Part shown: positions 26,169 to 35,186 of the stretch, piece by piece | Position numbering within the stretch: position 1 is the stretch's first letter | Layout of the letters: each line of letters starts with the position of its first letter | NCBI RefSeq assembly: GCF_963664555.1 | Contig: NZ_OY761461.1 | Location: forward strand, 3,761,769-3,825,768 | DNA length: 64,000 nucleotides | Source of the DNA: Labilibaculum sp. | Lineage (GTDB): Bacteria > Bacteroidota > Bacteroidia > Bacteroidales > Marinifilaceae | Direction of reading: 5' to 3' | The notes under the pieces: generated by a model | What the model was told of the DNA's origin: nothing | The model's database searches: none | What the model saw: the letters and a program-made list of their open reading frames with translations, nothing else | Made by a program: the position numbers and the translations under genes

Positions 26169-27242
26169 TTATTTACCTTCAGCCAACAAAAGTTTCTCCG
26201 TCACCATTTGATCTTCTTTTTTTAAGCGATACAAAAAATAAGGCAATGCAAGCAAAGATTTTAGTCGAAGTTTATAATCGTAACACATAAAATAGCGATC
26301 AATCTGATCTGTAAATTGAAATTTGTAGGTATCCAATCCCATGCCAAAAGAGATTTTTTGCTTTTTTTCACTAAAACTATGCTGTATCAGCGCATCTATA
26401 CAATGAATTCCTGCACCATATTTTCTATAATCCCGATCAAAGGCAGCATCAATTCCTATTCTTTCGCCATTCCAATCGATACTTGTTCCGTAAGCTACCG
26501 CTTGCTGATTAAATTTCACGAATACTACCTGCGAAGGAAAACTTTCATATATTTTTAAATGAAACCGTTCTTTTTCAGCATCTTCATACAAAAAGTTTTT
26601 CCCGTCCACTTCTTTCGATTTCGCAATCCGTCTGATTTCAGCCAAACTCTCATCATCAATTCTCTCAAAACTTAGCTTATACTCAAAACCATCTTTTTTA
26701 ATTTTCCGCAAGGTTCTGCTCAAATCTTCGCGAAACTTTCTTGTATATACCCTGACCGAAAACGCCTCATAACTATCGTATTTACCGACTTGCACAAAAG
26801 GCGCTCCAGCGTAATGAAACAATCGATATTTGTTGGCCAAAACTGATGATTCGGGCAAGTATTTTAAAAATAAAAAGTGAAATTTAATATTGGCTTTTAT
26901 CCACGAAATTAATTCGTTCGAAAAACATTCTTCCAAATCATCAAACTTCAAAATATCATTCCCGAGACTGGACCATTGCTGTCCCATAAACTCTAAAAAT
27001 TCAATGTTAACCACTTTAAAATAGGTTCTGTACAATTTCACAAGAGGAACTACAGCAGTAAGTTTCTCCTCTTTATAAGCAGCAACGACGTAGGCTTTTT
27101 TGTTATATCCAAGCACATTGTTTTCAACCTTTTCGAAAACAGAAAACCAATTGTAAATCCAGTTGAACTGATTGCTTGGAAAATTCCCGAAGTAATCAAT
27201 CTCCTTCAGATCATTTAAAGTGATAAAACGAAAATGATACAT
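26169..27242 (-). CDS. FemAB/GNAT-type acyl- or aminoacyl-transferase (paralogue 1)
   Basis: A 357-residue protein aligned along its whole length with the following gene: VENNVLGY, AVVPLVKLYRTY, GQQWSSLGNDI, RKFREDLSRTLRKI and YRKYGAGIHC all have counterparts there. The conserved fold suggests two enzymes acting on the same glycan with different donors or acceptor positions. It begins 3 bp after the Wzy-like gene ends. No signal peptide or membrane helix is present, so it acts in the cytoplasm on nucleotide sugars or lipid-linked intermediates. Confidence 0.75.
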   Translation of the reverse strand: MYHFRFITLNDLKEIDYFGNFPSNQFNWIYNWFSVFEKVENNVLGYNKKAYVVAAYKEEKLTAVVPLVKLYRTYFKVVNIEFLEFMGQQWSSLGNDILKFDDLEECFSNELISWIKANIKFHFLFLKYLPESSVLANKYRLFHYAGAPFVQVGKYDSYEAFSVRVYTRKFREDLSRTLRKIKKDGFEYKLSFERIDDESLAEIRRIAKSKEVDGKNFLYEDAEKERFHLKIYESFPSQVVFVKFNQQAVAYGTSIDWNGERIGIDAAFDRDYRKYGAGIHCIDALIQHSFSEKKQKISFGMGLDTYKFQFTDQIDRYFMCYDYKLRLKSLLALPYFLYRLKKEDQMVTEKLLLAEGK

Positions 27243-27245
27243 ATT

Positions 27246-28505
27246 TTAAATTGTAGTTGAGTGTGTCTTCAAATCTGCTGATGAAAGCCGGTGTTTTATT
27301 TCAATGTAACGGTTAATTCTATCTTCGATCAATGAAATTCCGATGAACAGAGAAAGAAACAGATCCAATAAAAAGTAATTTGCCTGCTGCGTTACCAAAC
27401 AGGAAATAAACATAAAAAAGATTGCTACAGTCAATTGGTTGTGACTACTGTTCGATTTGGAAATTTCGCTGAAAATTGAATAAAGGAACACCAGGTAAAG
27501 TAGAAAACCGAGTATTCCATTGTCAACTATAGTCTGAACAAAACCATTGTGTGCAAAAAGAGGCATTCCATCCTTTTTCTCATATCTGTTTTGCGATTCC
27601 TGCATTCCCATTCCAACTAAATAGGTCACAAAATTACTTTCGTACAAATTTTCCAAATATACCTGAGCAATTTGCAACCGCCCGGAACCTACAGTTTCAT
27701 AAGCCGATTTATCTTCCTGCCCTGCCCTGTCGTCCATCACTCTGCGGCGAAAGCCTTCGTTGGTTTGATACAAAACAATAAGACCCGCAAATAAAAGAAC
27801 ACTAAGAGCCAATATTTTACCCGCTTCTTTAAAAGTAATTTTTCGTACAAAAAGAATGCTGACTCCTACCACAAACATGAGCCAACCGGTTCGCGTATAG
27901 GTCTTAAAAAGAAAAAATAATCCTAAAAGCAAAAGTGGTCCCAACACAAAATTCATGAGCATATCACCTCTTTTATTAACAATAAACTCAAGTATAACAA
28001 TACAGGCTATCGATAATAAAGCCGATGTATAATGCGGGGCTCCCAATATTCCAACCAAACCATCCAAAGAGGTATCCTCCATCCAAAGCATGGTTTTACT
28101 GACCGGAGCCGAAAAAACACCCAAATAGTAAGGAATATTTGAAATAATTAGAAAGCCAGCCAGATAAACCGGCAGCATCCGTAATTTCTTCAGGCTTTCA
28201 ACACTGTTGATATTCAAATAAATCCAATGAGCCACCAATGGTATGGTTAAGTATTTAGAGAAATTGATGATGGAATCAACCGGATAATCGAAAAAAGAAG
28301 TATTCACCAGATTCTTAATTGCAAAAAGATAACCGAGAATCAAAAAATTGAAATGGACTTTCTGTCCCAAAACGCCAACAAATAGAAAAATAAGTAATGG
28401 TAACTTCCAGATGTAAGCCATTTCCTGGCCGCCAATTGTATAACTCTTTAAGAAAAGAGCCACAAAAAAAGCCAGCATCCAAAATGCTGTTTCAACGTAC
28501 TTCAT
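27246..28505 (-). CDS. O-antigen polymerase/ligase-like membrane protein (probable Wzy)
   Basis: A 419-residue protein with about ten to twelve membrane helices and one larger outer loop before a short motif HNGFVQTIVDNGILGFLLY, which is typical of the O-antigen polymerase/ligase (Wzy/WaaL) superfamily. In a Wzx/Wzc operon with no other polymerase candidate, polymerisation of flipped repeat units is the likely role. Sequence conservation in this family is low, so ligase activity cannot be excluded. A 229-bp non-coding gap lies upstream, one of the largest inside the operon. Confidence 0.8.
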   Translation of the reverse strand: MKYVETAFWMLAFFVALFLKSYTIGGQEMAYIWKLPLLIFLFVGVLGQKVHFNFLILGYLFAIKNLVNTSFFDYPVDSIINFSKYLTIPLVAHWIYLNINSVESLKKLRMLPVYLAGFLIISNIPYYLGVFSAPVSKTMLWMEDTSLDGLVGILGAPHYTSALLSIACIVILEFIVNKRGDMLMNFVLGPLLLLGLFFLFKTYTRTGWLMFVVGVSILFVRKITFKEAGKILALSVLLFAGLIVLYQTNEGFRRRVMDDRAGQEDKSAYETVGSGRLQIAQVYLENLYESNFVTYLVGMGMQESQNRYEKKDGMPLFAHNGFVQTIVDNGILGFLLYLVFLYSIFSEISKSNSSHNQLTVAIFFMFISCLVTQQANYFLLDLFLSLFIGISLIEDRINRYIEIKHRLSSADLKTHSTTI

Positions 28506-28734
28506 ATTTACATCAGCGAGTTTAAAACATTATAAATTCGATCTTCAACAAGTAAGCCATAAGTCTGATCAATGCGTAAGCCCAACTCTGCACAATACTA
28601 CTCTGTAAAATTTCACTTAAAAGCTTCTCTTTTAGAAAATAGTTGGCACTTAATTCTGCTGCACCATTGATTCAAAAGACTTTTGTGCGGAATAGAGCAT
28701 CTACTCAAAGCAACTGCCAATGGCTTTATTCTTC

Positions 28735-29961
28735 CTATTCCAGTTCAACTGCAATTAGCTCTCCTATTTTATTCATTATCTGATCCCTTGTATCTGGATT
28801 TGGAAATTCAAGTAAGCCTATTCCTAGCGCACAATTTGAGCCGCAAAAGCGAAAAACATCTTCCCCTTCTTCAACCATCATTTTAATTTCCAACACATAA
28901 TCCTTTATCGAATCATGCAATTTTACAGATCGGAATTTTCCATCCTTACTGGAATGAATCACATAAATGGTGTAGTACTTATCCATCTCCTTTTGGCTTT
29001 GAATCTCTGGTTCTGCACCCATGCTGGCATCCACACTCATTTTAACCATGTCAACATTACGTGCACATTTTATAATTTCCGAAATCCAATTCCCTCCATT
29101 ATAAGCACCAATCTCCATCAAATAAACCTGGTCGTTTCCATCAATAATTACCTCGGTTTTAAACCCTCCTAATTTGATTTTCAGCAAATGAATCAGTCTT
29201 TGCAGTTCTAGTTTTATTTTTTCATGTAATTTCTCAGGCAATAAAGAAGGATAATTGATACTTGAAGGTGCAAATTGGTTTACCTCGATATCATTCTTTT
29301 GATCTCCCGGATAGTATGCTGCAATCTTACCATTGTAAACAAAAATATCTCCATCGAGCTGAGGGTATTTTTTCTCAATATACTCCTCAACAATAAAACG
29401 CTTACTTCTGGAAAAATTCATCGCATAATCAATTGCGTTTCCCATTTCCCATAAATCATTCACCATTGAAATGCCTTTACTTCCAGAAGAACCAACTGGT
29501 TTAACAAGAACCGGATAAGTAAACTCTGTTGAATAATTTGAAAAATCTTCCAGCGTATTATAACCACCGTATTTTGGTGTCTTAAACTGATTCATTAACA
29601 AAAAATTACGGTACAAATCTTTTTCAGAAAGAATTTTCACCGATTTATACGGGTTTCCGGGAAGCCCCATTTTTTCCGCTACATAAGCCGCCGTAGGTGC
29701 TGCAGAATCTGAGGCAAAAGCCAAAACCCCGTCAATCGCCAATTTTCTTGATACATTCAATACACCCTTTAAATCTGTTGTTCTCAAATTAATATATTCA
29801 TCAGCATATTGATGCCCTGGATTCTCAGGTGTATGGTCACAAGTAATCACATAATAACCAGCCATTTTTGCATACAAAATACCTGGAATCTGAAAAGATG
29901 TACCTCCAAGTATTAGCAATTTCTTCCCTTGCAAACACATATCACCCTTATTTTTAACCAT
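28735..29961 (-). CDS. ATP-grasp ligase of the capsule locus (paralogue B)
   Basis: A 408-residue ATP-grasp protein. A PurK/PurT-like N-terminal domain (LLILGGTSFQIPGILYAK, residues about 15–32) precedes the ATP-binding part with LVKPVGSSGSKGIS and the C-terminal EIGAYNGGNW metal-binding motif, where classical members have E-x-N-x-R. It is a clear paralogue of the ATP-grasp gene at 32765–34012: both share ENPGHQYADEY and PAAPTAAYV-like blocks. It probably joins a carboxylate to an amine, for instance an amino acid to a sugar acid. Met8 (29940) is an alternative start. Confidence 0.78.
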   Translation of the reverse strand: MVKNKGDMCLQGKKLLILGGTSFQIPGILYAKMAGYYVITCDHTPENPGHQYADEYINLRTTDLKGVLNVSRKLAIDGVLAFASDSAAPTAAYVAEKMGLPGNPYKSVKILSEKDLYRNFLLMNQFKTPKYGGYNTLEDFSNYSTEFTYPVLVKPVGSSGSKGISMVNDLWEMGNAIDYAMNFSRSKRFIVEEYIEKKYPQLDGDIFVYNGKIAAYYPGDQKNDIEVNQFAPSSINYPSLLPEKLHEKIKLELQRLIHLLKIKLGGFKTEVIIDGNDQVYLMEIGAYNGGNWISEIIKCARNVDMVKMSVDASMGAEPEIQSQKEMDKYYTIYVIHSSKDGKFRSVKLHDSIKDYVLEIKMMVEEGEDVFRFCGSNCALGIGLLEFPNPDTRDQIMNKIGELIAVELE

Positions 29962-30027
29962 ATCGAATCAAAACACTTACCAGTTACAGCAAAGCTAATC
30001 TAGACTTCCATTTCACAATTTTAAAGA

Positions 30028-30726
30028 CTATATCAATACATAACTCTTCAAAAACCGCAATACAGTCTCCTTATCATTAAACATTAAAATATCTATTATC
30101 GATAGATTGGGGATGAACTTTTTTCCTGTCTGAGCGTATTCAACTTTTCCAGTTTTAATAAAGTACAAATCAATTCCTTTGTTATTAAAATATTCCTTTT
30201 GATATAATTCCCGCCCCCCAATAACATTCACATAAGCCTTGTAACCAAACTGTCTTGTGATATCAATTAATCTATCTGCCTTTTCTTTATCCGCATTTAA
30301 AGGAGAGCTAATTGATGACTTACTCCATTTAATTGTTTTGCCTAAATAATCATAAACACTTAAAATTGAATCAATTCCCATATCTCCAATATTATTGTAC
30401 TCCTTCTTACAAACTTTTTTTATCAACTCCATCACCTCCTTATAAAATGGAGCTTTTGAATAGGCATATTTCATTTGCAGAAAAAATTTCCTTTTGCATT
30501 TCTCATCCGGAATGGGTTTCACCTCATTAATTTTCTTGTTTTGGCTGCCTTTAGCCACAGGTATCGTGAATAAAAAATCTGAATCATTCAATAAAATTCG
30601 ATTTCTGTTCACCCAGCCTTGCTTTATGTAGTTCACATCATCGTAAAAAACAATTTCACTGGCCGCCTGAATTAATTGAAAATATCCAATATAAGGAAAT
30701 ACATAGGGCTGCATTATCGCAAGCAT
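30028..30726 (-). CDS. WbqC-family protein
   Basis: A 232-residue WbqC-family protein, recognised from the near-universal opening (IMQPYVFPYIGYFQLI) and from FYDDVNYIKQGWVNRNRI and VIGGRELY. WbqC genes recur in O-antigen and capsule loci. I know no firmly established reaction, but the usual context with 4-amino-sugar aminotransferases suggests a part in acylating or aminoacylating amino sugars. An open frame extends upstream to 30801, but family members start at the conserved motif, so I chose the ATG at 30726. The gene follows the GT2 gene in the operon. Confidence 0.8.
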   Translation of the reverse strand: MLAIMQPYVFPYIGYFQLIQAASEIVFYDDVNYIKQGWVNRNRILLNDSDFLFTIPVAKGSQNKKINEVKPIPDEKCKRKFFLQMKYAYSKAPFYKEVMELIKKVCKKEYNNIGDMGIDSILSVYDYLGKTIKWSKSSISSPLNADKEKADRLIDITRQFGYKAYVNVIGGRELYQKEYFNNKGIDLYFIKTGKVEYAQTGKKFIPNLSIIDILMFNDKETVLRFLKSYVLI

Positions 30727-30823
30727 ATCCGTCCCAATTTGCCCTATATTCTTTGGACTTTTCTTGTCAGTTGAAATGTATGTTACTGATTGGCAATCCA
30801 TGTGAAAAATTTATTATTTATGC

Positions 30824-31786
30824 CTAAGCAATAATCTTAAGTTTTTTCCTTGATGTATACAAAAAACAAAAAATAGGATCGAACATTTTGTATTTTGAAA
30901 GTATTCGATATAAATATTCATTCCTTTTGGCTTTTTCTTTAAAATAGGTACTGCACTCCTCCCTTAAATCCTCTTTCTTTAAGAAAATAGCATATTTCAA
31001 AAGTTCTCTATGATAAATATTTGATATAAAAGGCAGTAAATGCCTGCGGTTGAATTTCTCGATGTAATATTTTTTAATAATGTATCTGTCTTTAAAAAAT
31101 CGATAATCTCCATTCCAATCTAATTTATGGGTCACCGAATCGTCGTGAATCCGATAAGTAATGGTATCGTCTTTCATGTAATGAACTTTCGTTGCGGCTG
31201 CCGTCTCAATCCATAAAGGATAATCACCCATTTTCCATTTTTCATCAACAATTTTCTTCCCGATATTGATTCGTTGAAGCAAATCATTTCTCATGCATAC
31301 CGTTGCTGTTGCTATATGATTTCCTTTTAATACATCATCTAAAATATTACCAACCGGCAACATTTCCTCACCCCGAAGACTCTTGATTGTTTTTCCATCT
31401 TTAACACATGAAAAATTGCTGTGTACCATTCCATAATCTGGATCCGCTTCTAAAAAATCAACCTGCTTTTGCAATTTATACGGATCGGTCCAAAAATCAT
31501 CGCCTTCACAAAAAGCAACATATTTCCCTTTGCAGGCAAGGTCTGTCCGATGATCATTTGCTGCAGCACCCACATTTTTTTCATCCGTGATGATGCGAAT
31601 TACATCAGGGTATTTAGCCGCATATTCCTGAACAATTTTCATCGTTCCGTCTGTACTGCAATCCTCACCAATAATGTATTCAAACGGGAAATTGGTTTTC
31701 TGCATCATGATTCCTTCAATGCACTGCGCAATAAATTTTTCATGATTGTAGGTAATCGTTTTTATACTAACAAAAGGGGTCGTCAT
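30824..31786 (-). CDS. Glycosyltransferase family 2 protein
   Basis: A 320-residue GT-A inverting transferase. The nucleotide-binding start is VSIKTITYNHEKFIAQCIEG, the acidic GEDCSTDGT motif follows, and the metal-binding position is in FCEGDDFWTDPYKLQKQ. This EGDDFWTD variant is frequent in capsule GT2 enzymes. It should add one sugar from a nucleotide donor to the growing lipid-linked repeat. It lies 26 bp after the PLP-fold gene and 22 bp before the longer WbqC frame, within the operon. Confidence 0.9.
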   Translation of the reverse strand: MTTPFVSIKTITYNHEKFIAQCIEGIMMQKTNFPFEYIIGEDCSTDGTMKIVQEYAAKYPDVIRIITDEKNVGAAANDHRTDLACKGKYVAFCEGDDFWTDPYKLQKQVDFLEADPDYGMVHSNFSCVKDGKTIKSLRGEEMLPVGNILDDVLKGNHIATATVCMRNDLLQRINIGKKIVDEKWKMGDYPLWIETAAATKVHYMKDDTITYRIHDDSVTHKLDWNGDYRFFKDRYIIKKYYIEKFNRRHLLPFISNIYHRELLKYAIFLKKEDLREECSTYFKEKAKRNEYLYRILSKYKMFDPIFCFLYTSRKKLKIIA

Positions 31787-31812
31787 ATTTTATGAATTTA
31801 TTGAATGTTTTT

Positions 31813-32763
31813 TTACAACACAGCCAGTAATACATTACAAATCCGCTCCATATCTTCCCTGTTGTATCTCTGATCGACTGGAAGAGGAAGTATGTATTTT
31901 GCCAGTTTGTAATCCAAACTATCTGCTGCACATTCCTCCAGAACATTCGGCCAATAGCTGGCTACAAATATTTTATTTTGAAGTAATTCCTTTCTCACAT
32001 TTTCATTTTCCACATACAAAGGATAAACCATTGGACCATTCACAAGCAAATCGGAGAAATCGAATTGATTGACACCGGACAGTTGCTGACGCAGATACCG
32101 AAAGTTTTCTTCTCTGATTTGTTTTACTTTGGAATAATCAATATGGCTCAAAAGAGACTTGCTTAGCTCCGACATCTGCAAAATTGGCTGCCCCGACAGC
32201 TTTAAACTATTCTTCTGAAAATCGGAATAGCCGCTTTCAGCACCTAATTCCAAACGCTTTAGTAAATGCGACATTCGATCCCACGAATAATCCATTTTTA
32301 ACTCTTCCTCCAAAACCAAATTGCACGACAAATAAGCGCCGTCAGGAACACCAAAAAACTTACGGGCCGAATAAAATGTTCCAAAGGCCAATACTTTATC
32401 AGAAAAGAACGCCTGCGAATTGTCAACAATCAGGTTCCCAATCTGATGACTCAAAGCTTCAAGCACAGCATCTTTAATTCCGAAGTAGTTGATGTAAAGC
32501 ATCACCTCATCCTTCTTTGGTGAAAAATCTAAAACAGGATTCAGATTTTGATCGATTGAATAAAACTCCGCTTCTACATTCAACTTTTTTATGGGTTCCA
32601 AAAGCACTTTACAGGAAAACTTTGGCAGGTATATTTTTTTGAAATTACCCACCCGAAGCAAATATTCGAGACAATTTCTGCCGGTATTCAAGTGCAGCAG
32701 ATCCGGGTAATATCCCGGTCCGCCAACCACTTCCAACTCAAAATAGCCGCCAATTGCTTTCAT
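31813..32763 (-). CDS. PLP-fold (DegT-like) protein of the capsule locus
   Basis: A 316-residue protein, shorter than usual sugar aminotransferases (~370–400). The segment YSARKFFGVPDGAYL lines up with the SFHATKVFNTIEGGAII block of the DegT protein in the same operon, so a lysine is kept at the PLP-binding position. LIVDNSQAF corresponds to the cofactor-ring Asp block. The N-terminal third is shortened and the substrate loop differs. It may be an active aminotransferase for an unusual substrate or a structural homologue with changed chemistry. It abuts an ATP-grasp gene by 1 bp. Confidence 0.65.
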   Translation of the reverse strand: MKAIGGYFELEVVGGPGYYPDLLHLNTGRNCLEYLLRVGNFKKIYLPKFSCKVLLEPIKKLNVEAEFYSIDQNLNPVLDFSPKKDEVMLYINYFGIKDAVLEALSHQIGNLIVDNSQAFFSDKVLAFGTFYSARKFFGVPDGAYLSCNLVLEEELKMDYSWDRMSHLLKRLELGAESGYSDFQKNSLKLSGQPILQMSELSKSLLSHIDYSKVKQIREENFRYLRQQLSGVNQFDFSDLLVNGPMVYPLYVENENVRKELLQNKIFVASYWPNVLEECAADSLDYKLAKYILPLPVDQRYNREDMERICNVLLAVL

Positions 32764-32764
32764 C

Positions 32765-34012
32765 TTAAATAGCTAAGCGATTTGTGTTCACATTATTCAC
32801 AAAAATTATTCCTTCCGATTCGAGTTCAATCTGAATGTATTTTTCGCTGTTGTCTATCTTTTCATACATCTCATCCCTCGATGAAAATTGCAGTAAGAGA
32901 ACGCCAATGGTTGCATTCGATCCTTGAAAAGATATCACAGAATCACCAATATTTTTAAAAATATGTTTCTCCAGAATGTTTTCAGCTAAATCCGGAGATA
33001 TATTAATTTCCTTTAAAATGCCATCGCGGTCGCTGTGCAAAACATAGTAAGCAAAAAAGCCTTCTTTGTGTATGTGATCAACAGTAATTGTCTTTCCCAT
33101 GGCCGCTTCAACAGTAGCATTAACCATATTAAATCCACTGGCATATTGCTCTAACTGAGGAACTAAATTTCCTCCGTTGCGAGGACCGATTTCCATTAAA
33201 AAAATTCGGTCATCCTCATCAATTCTCACTTCAATATTAAAAGCTCCCTGCTTAATCTCAAGAAGATCAAACAAGCGTTGCAGTTCCGATTCTATTCTGC
33301 TCAAAATAGCTGCTGAATGGATCGAAGGTAAGGTTGTTGAGTAGGGAACAAATGGATTTACTTTTTCATCGAAATGATGATCGCCCAAATAACAAAAACA
33401 TATTTTCCCGCCGCACACAAATGCATCACCATGAATCTGCGGCCCTTTCTTTACAAGAAACTCCTCCATCACAATCCTTTTGGTTCTGGAAAAACTCATC
33501 GCATATTCAAAAGCGCTTACCAGCTCACCCGCTGAATGAATTTTCCCCACTCCTTTGCTTCCCGATGAATCAACTGGCTTTACCATAAGCGGAAAGGAAA
33601 AATCATCTACTTCAAGCAAGGCATCTGCCAGGCTTTCAAATCCTTTTGATTTTGGCAGGTTAAACCCGTTCTTTTGAAGAAAATTCCTAAACAAATCTTT
33701 CTCAGCCAAAATTTTCACCGATTGATATGAATTTCCCGGCAGCTTCATTTTTTCGGATACATATGCTGCAGTAGGTGCCGCAGGATCCGAAGCGTAGGCT
33801 ACGATTCCATCAATCTTCAATTTTCCAGCCAATTCGAGCACTAATTCTTTGTCGGTAGTGCTAATATTGTAATACTCATCAGCATATTGATGCCCCGGAT
33901 TTTCGGGAACAAAATCACAGGTAATTACATGATAACCCAACTTCTTTGCAGCAAGAACAGACGGCACCTGAAAATAAGATCCCCCAAGCAGTAAGATTCT
34001 TTTTTTATTCAT
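32765..34012 (-). CDS. ATP-grasp ligase of the capsule locus (paralogue A)
   Basis: A 415-residue ATP-grasp protein with the opening ILLLGGSYFQVPSVLAAKK, the ATP-binding MVKPVDSSGSKGVG and the metal motif FLMEIGPRNGGN. The last retains the Arg-Asn pair better than paralogue B. The two share long blocks such as ENPGHQYADEY. Between them in the operon lie a PLP-fold protein, a GT2 and WbqC, so the duplication may have captured or enclosed a functional module. Formation of an amide between a sugar acid or amino acid and an amine is the family-based prediction. Confidence 0.78.
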   Translation of the reverse strand: MNKKRILLLGGSYFQVPSVLAAKKLGYHVITCDFVPENPGHQYADEYYNISTTDKELVLELAGKLKIDGIVAYASDPAAPTAAYVSEKMKLPGNSYQSVKILAEKDLFRNFLQKNGFNLPKSKGFESLADALLEVDDFSFPLMVKPVDSSGSKGVGKIHSAGELVSAFEYAMSFSRTKRIVMEEFLVKKGPQIHGDAFVCGGKICFCYLGDHHFDEKVNPFVPYSTTLPSIHSAAILSRIESELQRLFDLLEIKQGAFNIEVRIDEDDRIFLMEIGPRNGGNLVPQLEQYASGFNMVNATVEAAMGKTITVDHIHKEGFFAYYVLHSDRDGILKEINISPDLAENILEKHIFKNIGDSVISFQGSNATIGVLLLQFSSRDEMYEKIDNSEKYIQIELESEGIIFVNNVNTNRLAI

Positions 34013-34016
34013 AGAT

Positions 34017-35186
34017 CTAATCTATTTTTCTTTTAATTTGATTGAATATTTCGACTGGAATTTCTCTTCTCTCAACCCGTGCCATTCCTTTAAGAACAGA
34101 CACAACAGTATCAATCACTTCATCGGGTAAATCAGGATACAAGGGAAGACAAATTACCTGTCGTGATATCTCGTAAGCAATATCCAAACCTTTTGCTGAC
34201 GGCAATCCCCGGTAAGCTGAGAATTCACTGATTAAAGGGTAAAAATATCTTCGCCCGTAGATGTTGTGCTTTTTCAGTTCTTCATATACATCATCTCTCG
34301 ATCTTCCAAACTCCGATTCATCGATAAAAACGGGAAAATAGGAATAGTTGTACTCAACATCCACCGGATTTTCGAGGTAGCGAACCCCTTCTATATCTTT
34401 CAAACCTTCGCGGTATTTTTCTGTAATGTGCTGCCTGCCGTCAATGGCCGAGTCGAAATATTTCAATTGTAAAATTCCGTAAGCCGCCTGCAATTCGTTC
34501 ATTTTAGCATTAATACCCGGCGCAACAACTGTTGTTTCATCAGCAATCCCAAAATTTTTCAAATAATCAATCCGCCTTTTTGTCTTCAAATCATGACAGA
34601 TGATGGCTCCCCCTTCGATCGTATTGAAAACTTTTGTTGCATGGAAACTGAGTATGGATAAATCGCCGTAATTCAGAACACTGGATCCTTTGTATTTCAC
34701 TCCAAAAGCATGAGCTGCATCATAAATTACCCGTAAGCCATACCGGTCGGCTAAATTCTGAATCTCATCAACATCACATGGATTTCCGTACACGTGAACT
34801 GGCAATATAGCCGTGGTCTCCGGTGTAATTGCCGCCTCAATTAATTTAGCATCCAAATTGCAGTAATCAGCTTCAATATCAACAAAAACAGGTTTTATTC
34901 CATTCCACCATAAAGAGTGGGTTGTGGCAACAAAACTGAATGGCGTAGTAATTACTTCCCCTTTTATTTTCAGACATTGCAGCGCCGCCATTAAGGCCAG
35001 CGTTCCATTGGAAAATAAGGATACATAGGGAACTCCAAGAAAAACAGCCAATTGTTTTTCAAATTCCTGATGGTATTTGCCATTATTTGTAAGCCACCTG
35101 CTGTCCCAAATATCCTCTAACAAAGGGATAAATTCCTTTAATGGCGGCAATTGAGGCCGGGTAACTAATATTTTATGTTTTTCCAT
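34017..35186 (-). CDS. DegT/DnrJ/EryC1 sugar aminotransferase (VioA/WecE-like)
   Basis: A 389-residue PLP-dependent aminotransferase for nucleotide 4-keto-6-deoxy sugars. Visible are the phosphate-binding SNGTLALMAAL, the cofactor-ring VIYDAAHAFG with Asp, and the PLP lysine in SFHATKVFNTIEGGA. Closest in pattern are VioA/QdtB-type enzymes that make dTDP-4-amino-4,6-dideoxyhexoses. The dTDP-sugar supply genes rmlA and rmlB are not in the window and must lie elsewhere. The first 22 bp overlap the end of the flippase gene. Its product gives the amino group that the acyl-transfer genes downstream could modify. Confidence 0.88.
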   Translation of the reverse strand: MEKHKILVTRPQLPPLKEFIPLLEDIWDSRWLTNNGKYHQEFEKQLAVFLGVPYVSLFSNGTLALMAALQCLKIKGEVITTPFSFVATTHSLWWNGIKPVFVDIEADYCNLDAKLIEAAITPETTAILPVHVYGNPCDVDEIQNLADRYGLRVIYDAAHAFGVKYKGSSVLNYGDLSILSFHATKVFNTIEGGAIICHDLKTKRRIDYLKNFGIADETTVVAPGINAKMNELQAAYGILQLKYFDSAIDGRQHITEKYREGLKDIEGVRYLENPVDVEYNYSYFPVFIDESEFGRSRDDVYEELKKHNIYGRRYFYPLISEFSAYRGLPSAKGLDIAYEISRQVICLPLYPDLPDEVIDTVVSVLKGMARVERREIPVEIFNQIKRKID

